Below, in pieces: positions 26,086 through 34,449 of a DNA stretch of 34,449 bases. The position numbers were made by a program, and so were the translations under genes. The notes under the pieces were generated by a model that made no database searches, was not told the origin of the DNA, and worked only from the letters and a program-made list of their open reading frames with translations. Source of the DNA: an uncultured beta proteobacterium (lineage in GTDB: Bacteria; Pseudomonadota; Gammaproteobacteria; Burkholderiales; Burkholderiaceae); assembly GCA_903837335.1 (NCBI GenBank), contig CAILUH010000218.1, positions 1-34,449 of the forward strand. The letters are read 5' to 3'. Every line of letters begins with the position of its first letter. Position 1 is the stretch's first letter.

Positions 26086-27573
26086 GTGGGGCCAGCAATA
26101 TTAGATAATCTAGCGGTGATCGCTCTTCCTCATACCCTGCGCGTTTTTATTCTCAAGGCCTTACTGCTTGTTTTGTGTGGATTGATGGGCCCTGTGCTTG
26201 CCCAAACCGCCTCAAGCAATACTCCCTCAGTCGCGCCTAAGCAAAGTAACCCCACTCAAAAGAAGGCTTCTACGATCGTTGTCAGGGAAAGAAAGCCTAG
26301 CAAAGTCGCCAACCCCCAAAGTGGTGGTATCCAAGATCGCTCCAAAACCGGTCTGCAAGTGCTTCGACCTGCAAGTGCTCTGGTAGATTTAGATGCACAA
26401 GATGATGTGCTCATTGCTGGTGCGGGTAATTTAGATTACCGCGTTCAACGGGGTTGTGCTCGCCGCAACTTTTTGGATAACCAGTTACTTGAGCAAATTG
26501 GGGTTGATAATAAATTATTCAGCGCTTTTTTTGACGCCCAAGCCAATACTTTTTTTGCCCGCGCACGTGGCACTTGCATTCCCTATGCCTTAGCACTTGG
26601 GAAACGAAATCGCCTTGAATCCTTAAGTCTTCTAACGGGAAATATACGTGACGCTAAAACCGAGATTTGGACTTTTACACCCTCAGCGTTTGATGGTTTT
26701 TTATTGCAACAAGAACCTTTAGTAAATGCGTTGGGACGCTTAACAGAAATTGAAATTCCACTCAGAGCAGTGCTTTATGACCCAAATCAAGTTGAAAATA
26801 AATTACCAATTGAATTGGTCTGGGAATTAAACACCGTTGTGAAGCAAATTTATACTGAGGAAAGTAACGTAGCAGAGCAAACAAATAATATCGTACGGGT
26901 CATTGTTAATTATGGCGATCGCGAGCAGTGGGCACAAATTTGGGCAGTGGAAATTATTGCGCCACAAACAAAAGAAGTGTTGGCGAGTGCATTTTGGCTG
27001 AATCGTAATGATCTACCCGGTGGCTTTTACACTCCCAACGGCGAATCAATCGAGCGCGCGATGTGGACTAACCCCCTCAGTTATCGGCGCATCTCGCGCG
27101 GTGTGGGAATGGTGCCAGCAGGGCGGAAAAAAACGTCTGCCGTCACCAACAAAAATACGGTACAAGCACCCCCCACGAACTCGCGCTATCGAGCGCATAT
27201 GGGCATTGACTATTCCGCTCCCATTGGTACGCCTGTCTTTAGTGTGGCTACTGGCAAGGTGGTGGCGCGCGGCTATAACGGGGCTTTTGGTAACCTCATT
27301 ATTTTGGAACATCCAGGTGGATATCAAACGTATTATGCTCATCTAAGTAACTTCAATGCCGAGTTAGATGTGGGTAATGAAGTACGCCGCGGCTTTGAAA
27401 TTGGCTATGTAGGCAGCACGGGTCGCTCCACAGGTCCCCATTTGCACTTTGAACTGCGCAAAGATGGGGTTTATCTCAATCCCTACAATCCTAAGTTACA
27501 ACTTGATTTATGGACCATGTTAAATAGTGATAGTGGACAATTCACTAAGTTGCTATTACTTTTTGGCAGCTAA
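26086..27573 (+). CDS. M23 family metallopeptidase
   Basis: MGIDYSAPIGTPVFSVATGKVVARGYNGAFGNLIILEHPGGYQTYYAHL...GRSTGPHLHFELRKDG; GTG start, exact start uncertain. Confidence 0.92.
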   Translation: MGPAILDNLAVIALPHTLRVFILKALLLVLCGLMGPVLAQTASSNTPSVAPKQSNPTQKKASTIVVRERKPSKVANPQSGGIQDRSKTGLQVLRPASALVDLDAQDDVLIAGAGNLDYRVQRGCARRNFLDNQLLEQIGVDNKLFSAFFDAQANTFFARARGTCIPYALALGKRNRLESLSLLTGNIRDAKTEIWTFTPSAFDGFLLQQEPLVNALGRLTEIEIPLRAVLYDPNQVENKLPIELVWELNTVVKQIYTEESNVAEQTNNIVRVIVNYGDREQWAQIWAVEIIAPQTKEVLASAFWLNRNDLPGGFYTPNGESIERAMWTNPLSYRRISRGVGMVPAGRKKTSAVTNKNTVQAPPTNSRYRAHMGIDYSAPIGTPVFSVATGKVVARGYNGAFGNLIILEHPGGYQTYYAHLSNFNAELDVGNEVRRGFEIGYVGSTGRSTGPHLHFELRKDGVYLNPYNPKLQLDLWTMLNSDSGQFTKLLLLFGS

Positions 27574-27578
27574 CTAAT

Positions 27579-28238
27579 TTGATGATGTCCACTTCTTCTT
27601 CCGCCAATTATCTAGAGCAATCATTGCTGCTGGAGAATTTGACTTGTGCGCGTGGTGGCAAAGTACTTTTTTCGGGGTTAACCCAGTCGATTGTGCCCGG
27701 TCAGCTATTACATATAGTCGGGAAAAATGGTTCAGGTAAATCCAGTTTGCTACGCATTCTATGCGGACTCCTTAGTCCCATTAGCGGGCAAGTGAAATGG
27801 GCAGGGCAAGCCATTCGCACAAATCCCGAACAGTTTAATGCGCAATTAGTTTATCTTGGTCATGCACCAGCACTTAAGAGCGATCTTACGGCCGCAGAAA
27901 ATCTATTCAGTGCGGCACTCTGTCGCCAAGATACTTTATCAATAAAGGAAGTAGAAGTCGCTCTCGCACACGGCGGATTATTACCGCTAGCCAATAAAAT
28001 GGTGCGCACGCTGTCGCAAGGCCAAAAACAACGCATCGCCTTAGCGCAACTACGACTCCAGCCGCGTAAACAATTATGGCTATTAGATGAGCCTTTTAAT
28101 GCGCTTGATAGTGATGCCAGTTATGCCCTACAACAATCCATTCAACAGCACCTCCAGCTAGGTGGAATTGTAGCCTTAAGCAGTCATCAAGAAATTGAAC
28201 TCGATCAGCCTAGCGCAAAGGTGCGCATCGAATTATGA
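27579..28238 (+). CDS. ccmA: heme exporter ATP-binding protein CcmA
   Basis: VGKNGSGKSSLLRILCGLL Walker A, TLSQGQKQRIALAQL signature, LWLLDEPFNALD Walker B; first gene of the ccm cluster. Confidence 0.95.
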   Translation: MMMSTSSSANYLEQSLLLENLTCARGGKVLFSGLTQSIVPGQLLHIVGKNGSGKSSLLRILCGLLSPISGQVKWAGQAIRTNPEQFNAQLVYLGHAPALKSDLTAAENLFSAALCRQDTLSIKEVEVALAHGGLLPLANKMVRTLSQGQKQRIALAQLRLQPRKQLWLLDEPFNALDSDASYALQQSIQQHLQLGGIVALSSHQEIELDQPSAKVRIEL

Positions 28239-28921
28239 GCAATCTCTGGAAACTCTTTACCGCAATGGCCGCACTGATTCAGCGTGACTTAAGTCTAGTC
28301 CTAAGGCGAAAAAATGATAGCCTCGCAACACTTTTTTTCTTTGCCGTCGTCGCTAGTTTATTTCCCTTGGGGGTTGGGCCTGAGCCTAAATTACTTCAGC
28401 AGATTGCCCCGGGCATGTTATGGATAGCAGCATTACTTGCAGCCATGCTTTCTTTGAATCGTCTTTTTGCCGATGACTTACAAGATGGCACACTTGATCT
28501 GCTCTTATTGACTACGATTCCATTACCTTTAGCGGTACTTGCCAAAATGATTGCGCACTGGCTTAGCTCAGGCCTCTTGCTGAGCTTTGCTGCAGTTCTG
28601 CTGGCTTTGCAATTCAATCTCTCGGGTGAAAGTGTCTGGATACTTTTTCTCTCACTACTATTAGGCACTCCGATATTTAGCTTGATTGGCGCAATTGGTG
28701 CAGCCCTAACCTTGGGAACGCGGGGCGGAGGTGTTTTACTTTCACTCTTAGTCCTACCACTGTTAATCCCCGTCTTAATCTTTGGCGCCGGGGCAGTAGA
28801 CGCCTATCAAGCTGGGCTCCCCGTTGCCGGTCATTTCTATTTATTGGGAGCGCTTTTTGTACTCAGTCTATTTTTTGCCCCTTTAGCTACTGCGCTTAGC
28901 TTACGTATTGCCATTGAATAA
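28235..28921 (+). CDS. ccmB: heme exporter protein CcmB
   Basis: Multi-TM; RDLSLVLRRKNDSLATLFFFAVVASLFPLGVGPEP; ATGA overlap with ccmA. Confidence 0.95.
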   Translation: MSNLWKLFTAMAALIQRDLSLVLRRKNDSLATLFFFAVVASLFPLGVGPEPKLLQQIAPGMLWIAALLAAMLSLNRLFADDLQDGTLDLLLLTTIPLPLAVLAKMIAHWLSSGLLLSFAAVLLALQFNLSGESVWILFLSLLLGTPIFSLIGAIGAALTLGTRGGGVLLSLLVLPLLIPVLIFGAGAVDAYQAGLPVAGHFYLLGALFVLSLFFAPLATALSLRIAIE

Positions 28922-29003
28922 GCAGATCGGCTATTCGTTCTAAAATCCCCCAACGCCATTAAATCCTTACCCTCCATTCCCATCATTTAGAAAGCGCATT
29001 CTT

Positions 29004-29744
29004 TTGCCCCTCCGAAATATCAACTGGTTCAAATACGCTGCGCCCCAACCCTTTTATGGTTTGGCTGGCAAATTGATCCCTTGGTTTGCCGCAGGTGCAT
29101 TGATCCTAGGAGTTGCTGGATTGTATATGGGACTTTTGCTTGCGCCCACCGATGCGCAACAGGGTGATGCATACCGGATTATTTTTGTACATGTTCCCGC
29201 CGCGTGGATGTCCATGTTCATTTATCTCCTGGTCGCCTTCTGGGCAGCTATTGGTTTGATTTTTAATGCTCGCCTAGCAAGCATGTTGGCTTTATCTCTC
29301 GCACCAACTGGCGCCCTCATGACCTTTATTGCTTTATTTACTGGTGCACTATGGGGCAAGCCTACTTGGGGCACTTGGTGGGTTTGGGATGCACGCTTAA
29401 CTTCTGAGTTGATCTTATTATTTTTATATTTTGGTTTCTTATCTCTGCATGCTTCAATTGATGACCCGCGGCGGGCTGATCGCAGCGCGGCTGTATTAGC
29501 TTTGGTTGGGGTAATTAACGTGCCCATCATTTATTTTTCAGTGAAATGGTGGAACACCTTACATCAGGGTGCCACCATCAGCATGACTAAAGCACCCGCT
29601 ATGGCGAGTCAAATGTTACTGGGAATGTTATTGATGGTAGGCTCTTTTTGGCTTTATTCGATTGCTACTAGCCTGTACCGCTGTCGCACACTGGTGTTAG
29701 AGCGAGAAGAACATGCCGCTTGGGTGGTGGAGGGAATTCAATAA
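29004..29744 (+). CDS. ccmC: heme exporter protein CcmC
   Basis: RIIFVHVPAAWMSMFIYL, WGKPTWGTWWVWDARLTSELILLFLYFG (WWD domain); TTG start. Confidence 0.95.
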   Translation: MPLRNINWFKYAAPQPFYGLAGKLIPWFAAGALILGVAGLYMGLLLAPTDAQQGDAYRIIFVHVPAAWMSMFIYLLVAFWAAIGLIFNARLASMLALSLAPTGALMTFIALFTGALWGKPTWGTWWVWDARLTSELILLFLYFGFLSLHASIDDPRRADRSAAVLALVGVINVPIIYFSVKWWNTLHQGATISMTKAPAMASQMLLGMLLMVGSFWLYSIATSLYRCRTLVLEREEHAAWVVEGIQ

Positions 29745-29920
29745 TGCACTGGTCTAACCTTACCGATTTTCTTGCCATGGGTGGCTATGGTGCTTATGTT
29801 TGGTGGTCATTCGGAATATGTTACTTACTCTTTGTGGGTGAGGTAATTAGCCTGGTTCGCAATCGCCAAGCAACTTATAAAAAATTAGGCAAAATAAGGG
29901 GCTATGAAACCCCGCACTAA
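29744..29920 (+). CDS. ccmD: heme exporter protein CcmD
   Basis: [45 protein letters not shown] at 29744 overlaps the ccmC stop and is preferred over the 29720 track start. Confidence 0.92.
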   Translation: MHWSNLTDFLAMGGYGAYVWWSFGICYLLFVGEVISLVRNRQATYKKLGKIRGYETPH

Positions 29921-30380
29921 ACGATTATTGGCAATTGTTATTGGCCTCATTTGCCTTGCCATTGCCACCTTCCTGGTTTTCAAAACCTTTCAAAGTAACT
30001 TGGTCTTCTTTTTTAGCCCAAGCCAAATTATTGCGCAAGAGGCGCCTGTCGATAAAGCCTTTCGTATTGGTGGCTTAGTGAAGGCGGGTAGCTTACAGCG
30101 CGACCCTGCCGGTCTCAAGGTTAATTTTATTGTGACCGACTTAATTAATGAAACACCAGTATCTTATGAGGGAATGTTGCCCGACCTTTTTAAAGAAGGT
30201 AAGGGAGTGGTAGCGCAAGGACGCCTCAATAATCAGGGCATCTTTGTCGCTGATCAAGTACTCGCGAAGCACGATGAAAATTATATGCCCCCAGAAGCAG
30301 CAGAGGCCCTGAAAAAAGCCCAAAGCCATCAAACCCAGTCAGCGCCAACCTTAAGTGCGCCTGCAGGAGGTTCACGCTAA
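29904..30380 (+). CDS. ccmE: cytochrome c-type biogenesis heme chaperone CcmE
   Basis: [33 protein letters not shown] (heme-binding His motif). Confidence 0.96.
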   Translation: MKPRTKRLLAIVIGLICLAIATFLVFKTFQSNLVFFFSPSQIIAQEAPVDKAFRIGGLVKAGSLQRDPAGLKVNFIVTDLINETPVSYEGMLPDLFKEGKGVVAQGRLNNQGIFVADQVLAKHDENYMPPEAAEALKKAQSHQTQSAPTLSAPAGGSR

Positions 30381-32314
30381 TGATCCCTGAATTAGGTCAG
30401 CTGGCGCTCATTCTGGCTTTATTATCAGCACTGATATTAGGCGTCTTGCCACTCGTCGGTGCGCAAACGAATCGCCCGGTTCTCACCCTCGTCGCTAGAC
30501 CCGCTGCTACCGCATTATTTATTTGGGTAGCAATGGCTTTTATTTGCCTGATGATTGCATTTATTCAAAATGATTTTTCAGTTTTATATGTTGCGCAAAA
30601 TTCTAATTCACTGCTGCCGACAATTTATCGGATTGGTGCAGTATGGGGTGGCCATGAGGGCTCCATTTTATTGTGGGCTTTAATGCTTGCTGGCTGGACT
30701 TTAGCAGTCGCGACTTTTTCAAAGCACCTACCCCAAAAAATGGTGGCACGAATTTTGGCAGTCTTGGGTTTACTCAGCGTCGGGGTGTTGCTATTTACTT
30801 TGTTAACCTCCAATCCGTTCATGCGCCTTTTGCCCGCAGCAGTAGAAGGTAAAGACCTTAATCCGTTATTGCAAGACCCTGGAATGATTGCGCATCCCCC
30901 ATTTTTATATATGGGTTATGTGGGTTCCTCAGTCGCCTTTGCTTTTGCTATCGCTGCCCTTTTATCAGGCCGGCTAGATGCAGCATGGGCCAGATGGTCT
31001 CGACCTTGGGTCACATCAGCATGGTGCTTCTTAACCATTGGTATTGCTTTGGGAAGTGCCTGGGCCTATTACGAATTAGGTTGGGGCGGCTGGTGGTTTT
31101 GGGACCCAGTAGAAAATGCTTCCTTTATGCCGTGGTTAGTTGGTACGGCACTCATTCACTCATTAGCAGTGACTGAAAAACGGGGTGGGTTCAAAATGTG
31201 GACTGCGCTCTTAGCAATTATTGCTTTCTCTTTATCCTTATTAGGAACTTTTTTAGTCCGCTCAGGTGTGCTCACCTCAGTGCATGCTTTTGCCACCGAT
31301 CCTAAACGCGGTATTTTTATTCTTGGCTTTCTGGCGGTGGTCATTGGTGGTTCTTTACTTCTCTTCGCTTGGCGTGCCCCCAAAGCCAATATCGGCGGCT
31401 CATTTGCGACTGTCTCGCGTGAAAGTATGTTACTGGCAAATAATGTTTTATTTTTAGTGGCGGCGGGCGCAGTATTACTAGGTACGTTATATCCCATGAT
31501 TCTAGATGCGCTTAACTTAGGAAAAATTTCGGTTGGTGTGCCGTATTTTGAAGCCGTTTTCTTGCCTTTGATGACCCCTGCCCTTTTTCTCATCGGCATT
31601 GGCCCAATGACGCGTTGGCGCCAATCGGCCCCGTTGGATATCGCCGAGAAACTGAAATGGGCAGCTGCAGTAAGCGCGATCACCGCCATCATTGCGCCAT
31701 TTGTTTTGCGCGACTGGACTCCACTCATTGGTTTTGGTTTATTTTTAGCTGCCTGGATTATCACCACCAGCATGACTCAACTCATTGACCGGGCACGCAG
31801 TAATCATGAACGCGCCTGGTGGGAAAATTTATTAGCGCAACCAGCGAGTTTTTATGGCATGGTAATGGCCCACCTTGGCGTCGCTTTTTTTATCATTGGT
31901 GTTACTGGTGTGCGGGGCTTTGAAAGCGAACAAGATTTACGCATGACTGTTGGTAGTTCTGCTCAACTCGGCGGTTATGACTTTGAGCTCCGCGCCTTAA
32001 ATCCCCTGCAAGGGCCAAACTACCAAGCTATGCAAGGCCAATTTATCGTCAAACAAAATGGCCAAGCCATTGCCATGATGGCGCCTGAAAAACGCCTCTA
32101 TGATTCTAGTCAAATGCCAATGACCGAAGCTGCAATTAGTGTTGGCTTAACGCGCGATCTCTATATTTCGCTAGGCGAGCAGCTCAATGAGCGCGACTGG
32201 AGTGTGCGCATTCATATCAAGCCCTTTGTTGACTGGATTTGGGGTGGCTGCTTCGTCATGGCCTTAGGAGGTTTATTGGCCATTACCGATCGCCGCTATC
32301 GCAAACGTCCATGA
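30380..32314 (+). CDS. ccmF: heme lyase subunit CcmF
   Basis: GGHEGSILLWALMLAGW, WAYYELGWGGWWFWDPVENASFMPWLVGTALIHSLAVTEKRGGFKMWT (WWD domain). Confidence 0.96.
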   Translation: MIPELGQLALILALLSALILGVLPLVGAQTNRPVLTLVARPAATALFIWVAMAFICLMIAFIQNDFSVLYVAQNSNSLLPTIYRIGAVWGGHEGSILLWALMLAGWTLAVATFSKHLPQKMVARILAVLGLLSVGVLLFTLLTSNPFMRLLPAAVEGKDLNPLLQDPGMIAHPPFLYMGYVGSSVAFAFAIAALLSGRLDAAWARWSRPWVTSAWCFLTIGIALGSAWAYYELGWGGWWFWDPVENASFMPWLVGTALIHSLAVTEKRGGFKMWTALLAIIAFSLSLLGTFLVRSGVLTSVHAFATDPKRGIFILGFLAVVIGGSLLLFAWRAPKANIGGSFATVSRESMLLANNVLFLVAAGAVLLGTLYPMILDALNLGKISVGVPYFEAVFLPLMTPALFLIGIGPMTRWRQSAPLDIAEKLKWAAAVSAITAIIAPFVLRDWTPLIGFGLFLAAWIITTSMTQLIDRARSNHERAWWENLLAQPASFYGMVMAHLGVAFFIIGVTGVRGFESEQDLRMTVGSSAQLGGYDFELRALNPLQGPNYQAMQGQFIVKQNGQAIAMMAPEKRLYDSSQMPMTEAAISVGLTRDLYISLGEQLNERDWSVRIHIKPFVDWIWGGCFVMALGGLLAITDRRYRKRP

Positions 32315-32324
32315 CCTCTAAATC

Positions 32325-32849
32325 ATGAAGCGATATCTTGTACCTCTAGCCATTTTTGTCCTGCTCTTGGGATTTTTAGGCTTGGGCTTGCAACTCAATC
32401 CCCGCGAAGTTCCATCGCCTTTCATTGATAAACCAGCGCCGCAATTTACTTTAGGTATTTTAGGGAACGATACCGCCAGCTTTTCCCCCGCACAAATGCG
32501 TGGACAAGTCTGGTTACTCAATGTCTGGGCTTCTTGGTGTGTGGCTTGTCGCGAAGAGCATGATTTATTAATGACGATTAGCCAGCAAAAAATAGTGCCC
32601 ATGATTGGTCTTGATTACAAAGACAAAGTAGCCGATGCAGAGTTATGGCTTAAAGAGCGTGGTAATCCCTATGCACTGTCGATTTCTGATAGTCAAGGAC
32701 AAGTTGGTATTGATTATGGTGTCTATGGCGTACCTGAAACCTTTGTTATCGATCGCAATGGCGTGATTCGCTATAAACAAATTGGTCCCTTAACCCCACA
32801 AATATTTCAAGACAAAATTTTGCCATTGATTCGGAAATTAAATGCGTAA
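32325..32849 (+). CDS. ccmG: thiol:disulfide interchange protein CcmG/DsbE
   Basis: GQVWLLNVWASWCVACREEHDLL thioredoxin-like WCxxC and YGVYGVPETFVIDRNG. Confidence 0.95.
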   Translation: MKRYLVPLAIFVLLLGFLGLGLQLNPREVPSPFIDKPAPQFTLGILGNDTASFSPAQMRGQVWLLNVWASWCVACREEHDLLMTISQQKIVPMIGLDYKDKVADAELWLKERGNPYALSISDSQGQVGIDYGVYGVPETFVIDRNGVIRYKQIGPLTPQIFQDKILPLIRKLNA

Positions 32850-33345
32850 AATTATTTCAGTCGCACTCTTGATTTATGTTTGGCAAGTCAGTTGTTTAGC
32901 CCAAGCGCCAAGTACTGCAGAACCCCTCAGCACGAATCCTGCCCTCGAAGTACAAGTCAATACCATTGCCAATGAGTTACGCTGTTTGGTTTGTCAAAAC
33001 CAAACGATTGCTGATTCTAATGCTGACTTAGCGGTTGATCTCAAAAATCAAATCCGCACCCAACTAAGCCAAGGCCGAACGCAAGCAGAAATTCTTGCCT
33101 ATATGGTGCAACGCTATGGCGATTTTGTGCTCTACAGGCCGCCATTAAAAGCCAGTACGTGGTTTTTATGGCTCGGGCCTTTTGTGATTTTATTGGTGGC
33201 ATTTTTCTTCTTATGGCGGCAAATTCAGGTGCGCAAAAAATTGCTTGGTGAACAACAATTTTCCCAGGCCGACCTCGCCAGAGCAACGGCATTATTAAAT
33301 AATGGTGCGCCCAATAATATAGCGCAGCCAAAGGATCGACCATGA
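32842..33345 (+). CDS. ccmH: cytochrome c-type biogenesis protein CcmH
   Basis: ELRCLVCQNQTIADSNADLAVDLKNQIRTQLSQGRTQAEILAYMVQRYGDFVLYRPP. Confidence 0.96.
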   Translation: MRKIISVALLIYVWQVSCLAQAPSTAEPLSTNPALEVQVNTIANELRCLVCQNQTIADSNADLAVDLKNQIRTQLSQGRTQAEILAYMVQRYGDFVLYRPPLKASTWFLWLGPFVILLVAFFFLWRQIQVRKKLLGEQQFSQADLARATALLNNGAPNNIAQPKDRP

Positions 33346-34187
33346 CTTGGTTATTTTTTGCGATCGCGGTAGGAATGGTAACGCTAGCGACTCTTGCGCT
33401 AGTCTTGCCCTTTAGAAAGCCGGCGACTTTTAACACGGGTGATCAAGCTGACAATCTGGCGATTTTGCGTGATCAATTGCAGCAGTTGACCATTGATTTT
33501 AGTAATGGGCGGATTGATCATGACCAGCTTGAACTGGCCCAAAATGATATTGCTAAACGTGTGCTCTTAGAAGAGCAGGCAATAGCGGCAGATTTACCGA
33601 GTCCGGCGACGAAAAAAATAAAGCGGCTGATACCTGTCTTACTCATCAGCATTGGCTTGCCTGTTCTTGCGGTTAGCCTTTATTTCATAGTGGGCAGCCC
33701 TTTCGCAATCGATGCTCCACAACGTACTACGCAAAATACGCCTAGCCAACAAGACATTGAAGCGATGGTTGCGCGTCTAGCGGAGAAATTGCAGGCCGAC
33801 CCTAATAATGCCCAAGGCTGGCAAATGCTAGCCCGCTCTTATTTGGCATTGCAACGTCTACCGGAAGCTGTTCAAGCTTATAGTAAGGCGGTGGCGCTAG
33901 CCCCCAATGATGCACAGCTCTTAATTGATTATGCTGATTTACTGGCCTTTCAAAATCGCAGCACTAAGGGCGAGCCGATGCAATTAATTCAAAAAGCGTT
34001 GGTCCTTGACCCAAAAAATCTGAAAGTGCTTGCCTTAGCTGGTACTGCCTATTTTGAGTTGGGTGATTATGCTAAAGCTGAAAAGTACTGGCAACAAGCT
34101 TATACCTTAGCGCCAGCAGAGAGTGACTTTGCTAAAGGCATGGCAGAAAATATTACGGCGGCAAAAAATGCCGCCGCTAAAAAATAA
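33342..34187 (+). CDS. ccmI: c-type cytochrome biogenesis protein CcmI (TPR)
   Basis: LRDQLQQLTIDFSNGRIDHDQLELAQNDIAKRVL plus TPR segments WQMLARSYLALQRLPEAVQAYSKAVALAPND; downstream of ccmH. Confidence 0.92.
   Translation: MTWLFFAIAVGMVTLATLALVLPFRKPATFNTGDQADNLAILRDQLQQLTIDFSNGRIDHDQLELAQNDIAKRVLLEEQAIAADLPSPATKKIKRLIPVLLISIGLPVLAVSLYFIVGSPFAIDAPQRTTQNTPSQQDIEAMVARLAEKLQADPNNAQGWQMLARSYLALQRLPEAVQAYSKAVALAPNDAQLLIDYADLLAFQNRSTKGEPMQLIQKALVLDPKNLKVLALAGTAYFELGDYAKAEKYWQQAYTLAPAESDFAKGMAENITAAKNAAAKK
34156..34176. repeat. 8-bp GC-rich perfect hairpin CGGCGGCA-AAAA(A)-TGCCGCCG within the ccmI 3' end
   Basis: Read directly from sequence. Confidence 0.75.
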
Positions 34188-34200
34188 AACCGCGCTACAA

Positions 34201-34449
34201 CTAGCCTAAAACTAAAACTGGCAAGGTCGCATGCACAATCACTTCTTGTGCTTCGCTACCTAACAACATGCCCTTAATTCCAGAACGTTTGTGAGAAGCC
34301 ATCACAACCACATCCGCTTTTGATTTTTTGGCCGCCTCTAAAATACCTTCGGCTAAATTCGGGTGATATAAGTGGAGTGTGCTCACTTTGAGTCCCATGC
34401 CTAATAAAGGTAAGGCTTTTTTGAAAAGCGCTTTTGCATAAGAATCGCA
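34201..34449 (-). CDS. universal stress protein (UspA family), C-terminal part (partial, runs off right edge)
   Basis: Frame stays open to the window end: CDSYAKALFKKALPLLGMGLKVSTLHLYHPNLAEGILEAAKKSKADVVVMASHKRSGIKGMLLGSEAQEVIVHATLPVLVLG. Confidence 0.92.
   Translation of the reverse strand, partial: CDSYAKALFKKALPLLGMGLKVSTLHLYHPNLAEGILEAAKKSKADVVVMASHKRSGIKGMLLGSEAQEVIVHATLPVLVLG

Noticed and set aside
31156-31773. 205-aa minus-strand ORF inside ccmF
   Set aside because: Antisense to a strongly conserved CcmF coding region; low-complexity Lys/Ala/Pro-rich translation typical of a shadow ORF.
1-34449. CRISPR array, tRNA/rRNA, IS or prophage elements
   Set aside because: No regularly spaced repeats, tRNA-like cloverleaf, transposase, integrase or phage structural genes seen on reading; not verified computationally.

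Overview
This 34.4 kb window looks like ordinary chromosome from a moderate-GC betaproteobacterium, probably Burkholderiaceae and possibly Polynucleobacter-like (inferred from the many Bug/TctC periplasmic binding proteins). It is almost fully coding. I saw no rRNA, tRNA, CRISPR array or transposase. Left to right: a partial thiolase, a Bug protein and two CoA-transferase subunits (minus strand); a compact four-gene operon of outer-membrane-like protein, FMN-binding protein, ApbE and a multi-His membrane protein, preceded by a perfect TATAAT and a Fur-box-like palindrome; a carboxymuconolactone-decarboxylase-like protein, Bug, trhO, Bug, MmgE/PrpD, a 2-hydroxyacid dehydrogenase, a split chromate transporter, Bug, and an extradiol dioxygenase with a start-codon anomaly; two small ORFs absent from the supplied track; an M50 protease and an MFS transporter; a probable sugar-acid catabolic locus with a TAXI-TRAP transporter; a PsiF-like protein; an M23 peptidase; a complete ccmABCDEFGHI cytochrome c maturation cluster; and a partial universal stress protein. 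The best candidate for an underdescribed system is the putative iron-regulated flavin/heme extracytoplasmic electron-transfer operon at about 2690-5572.
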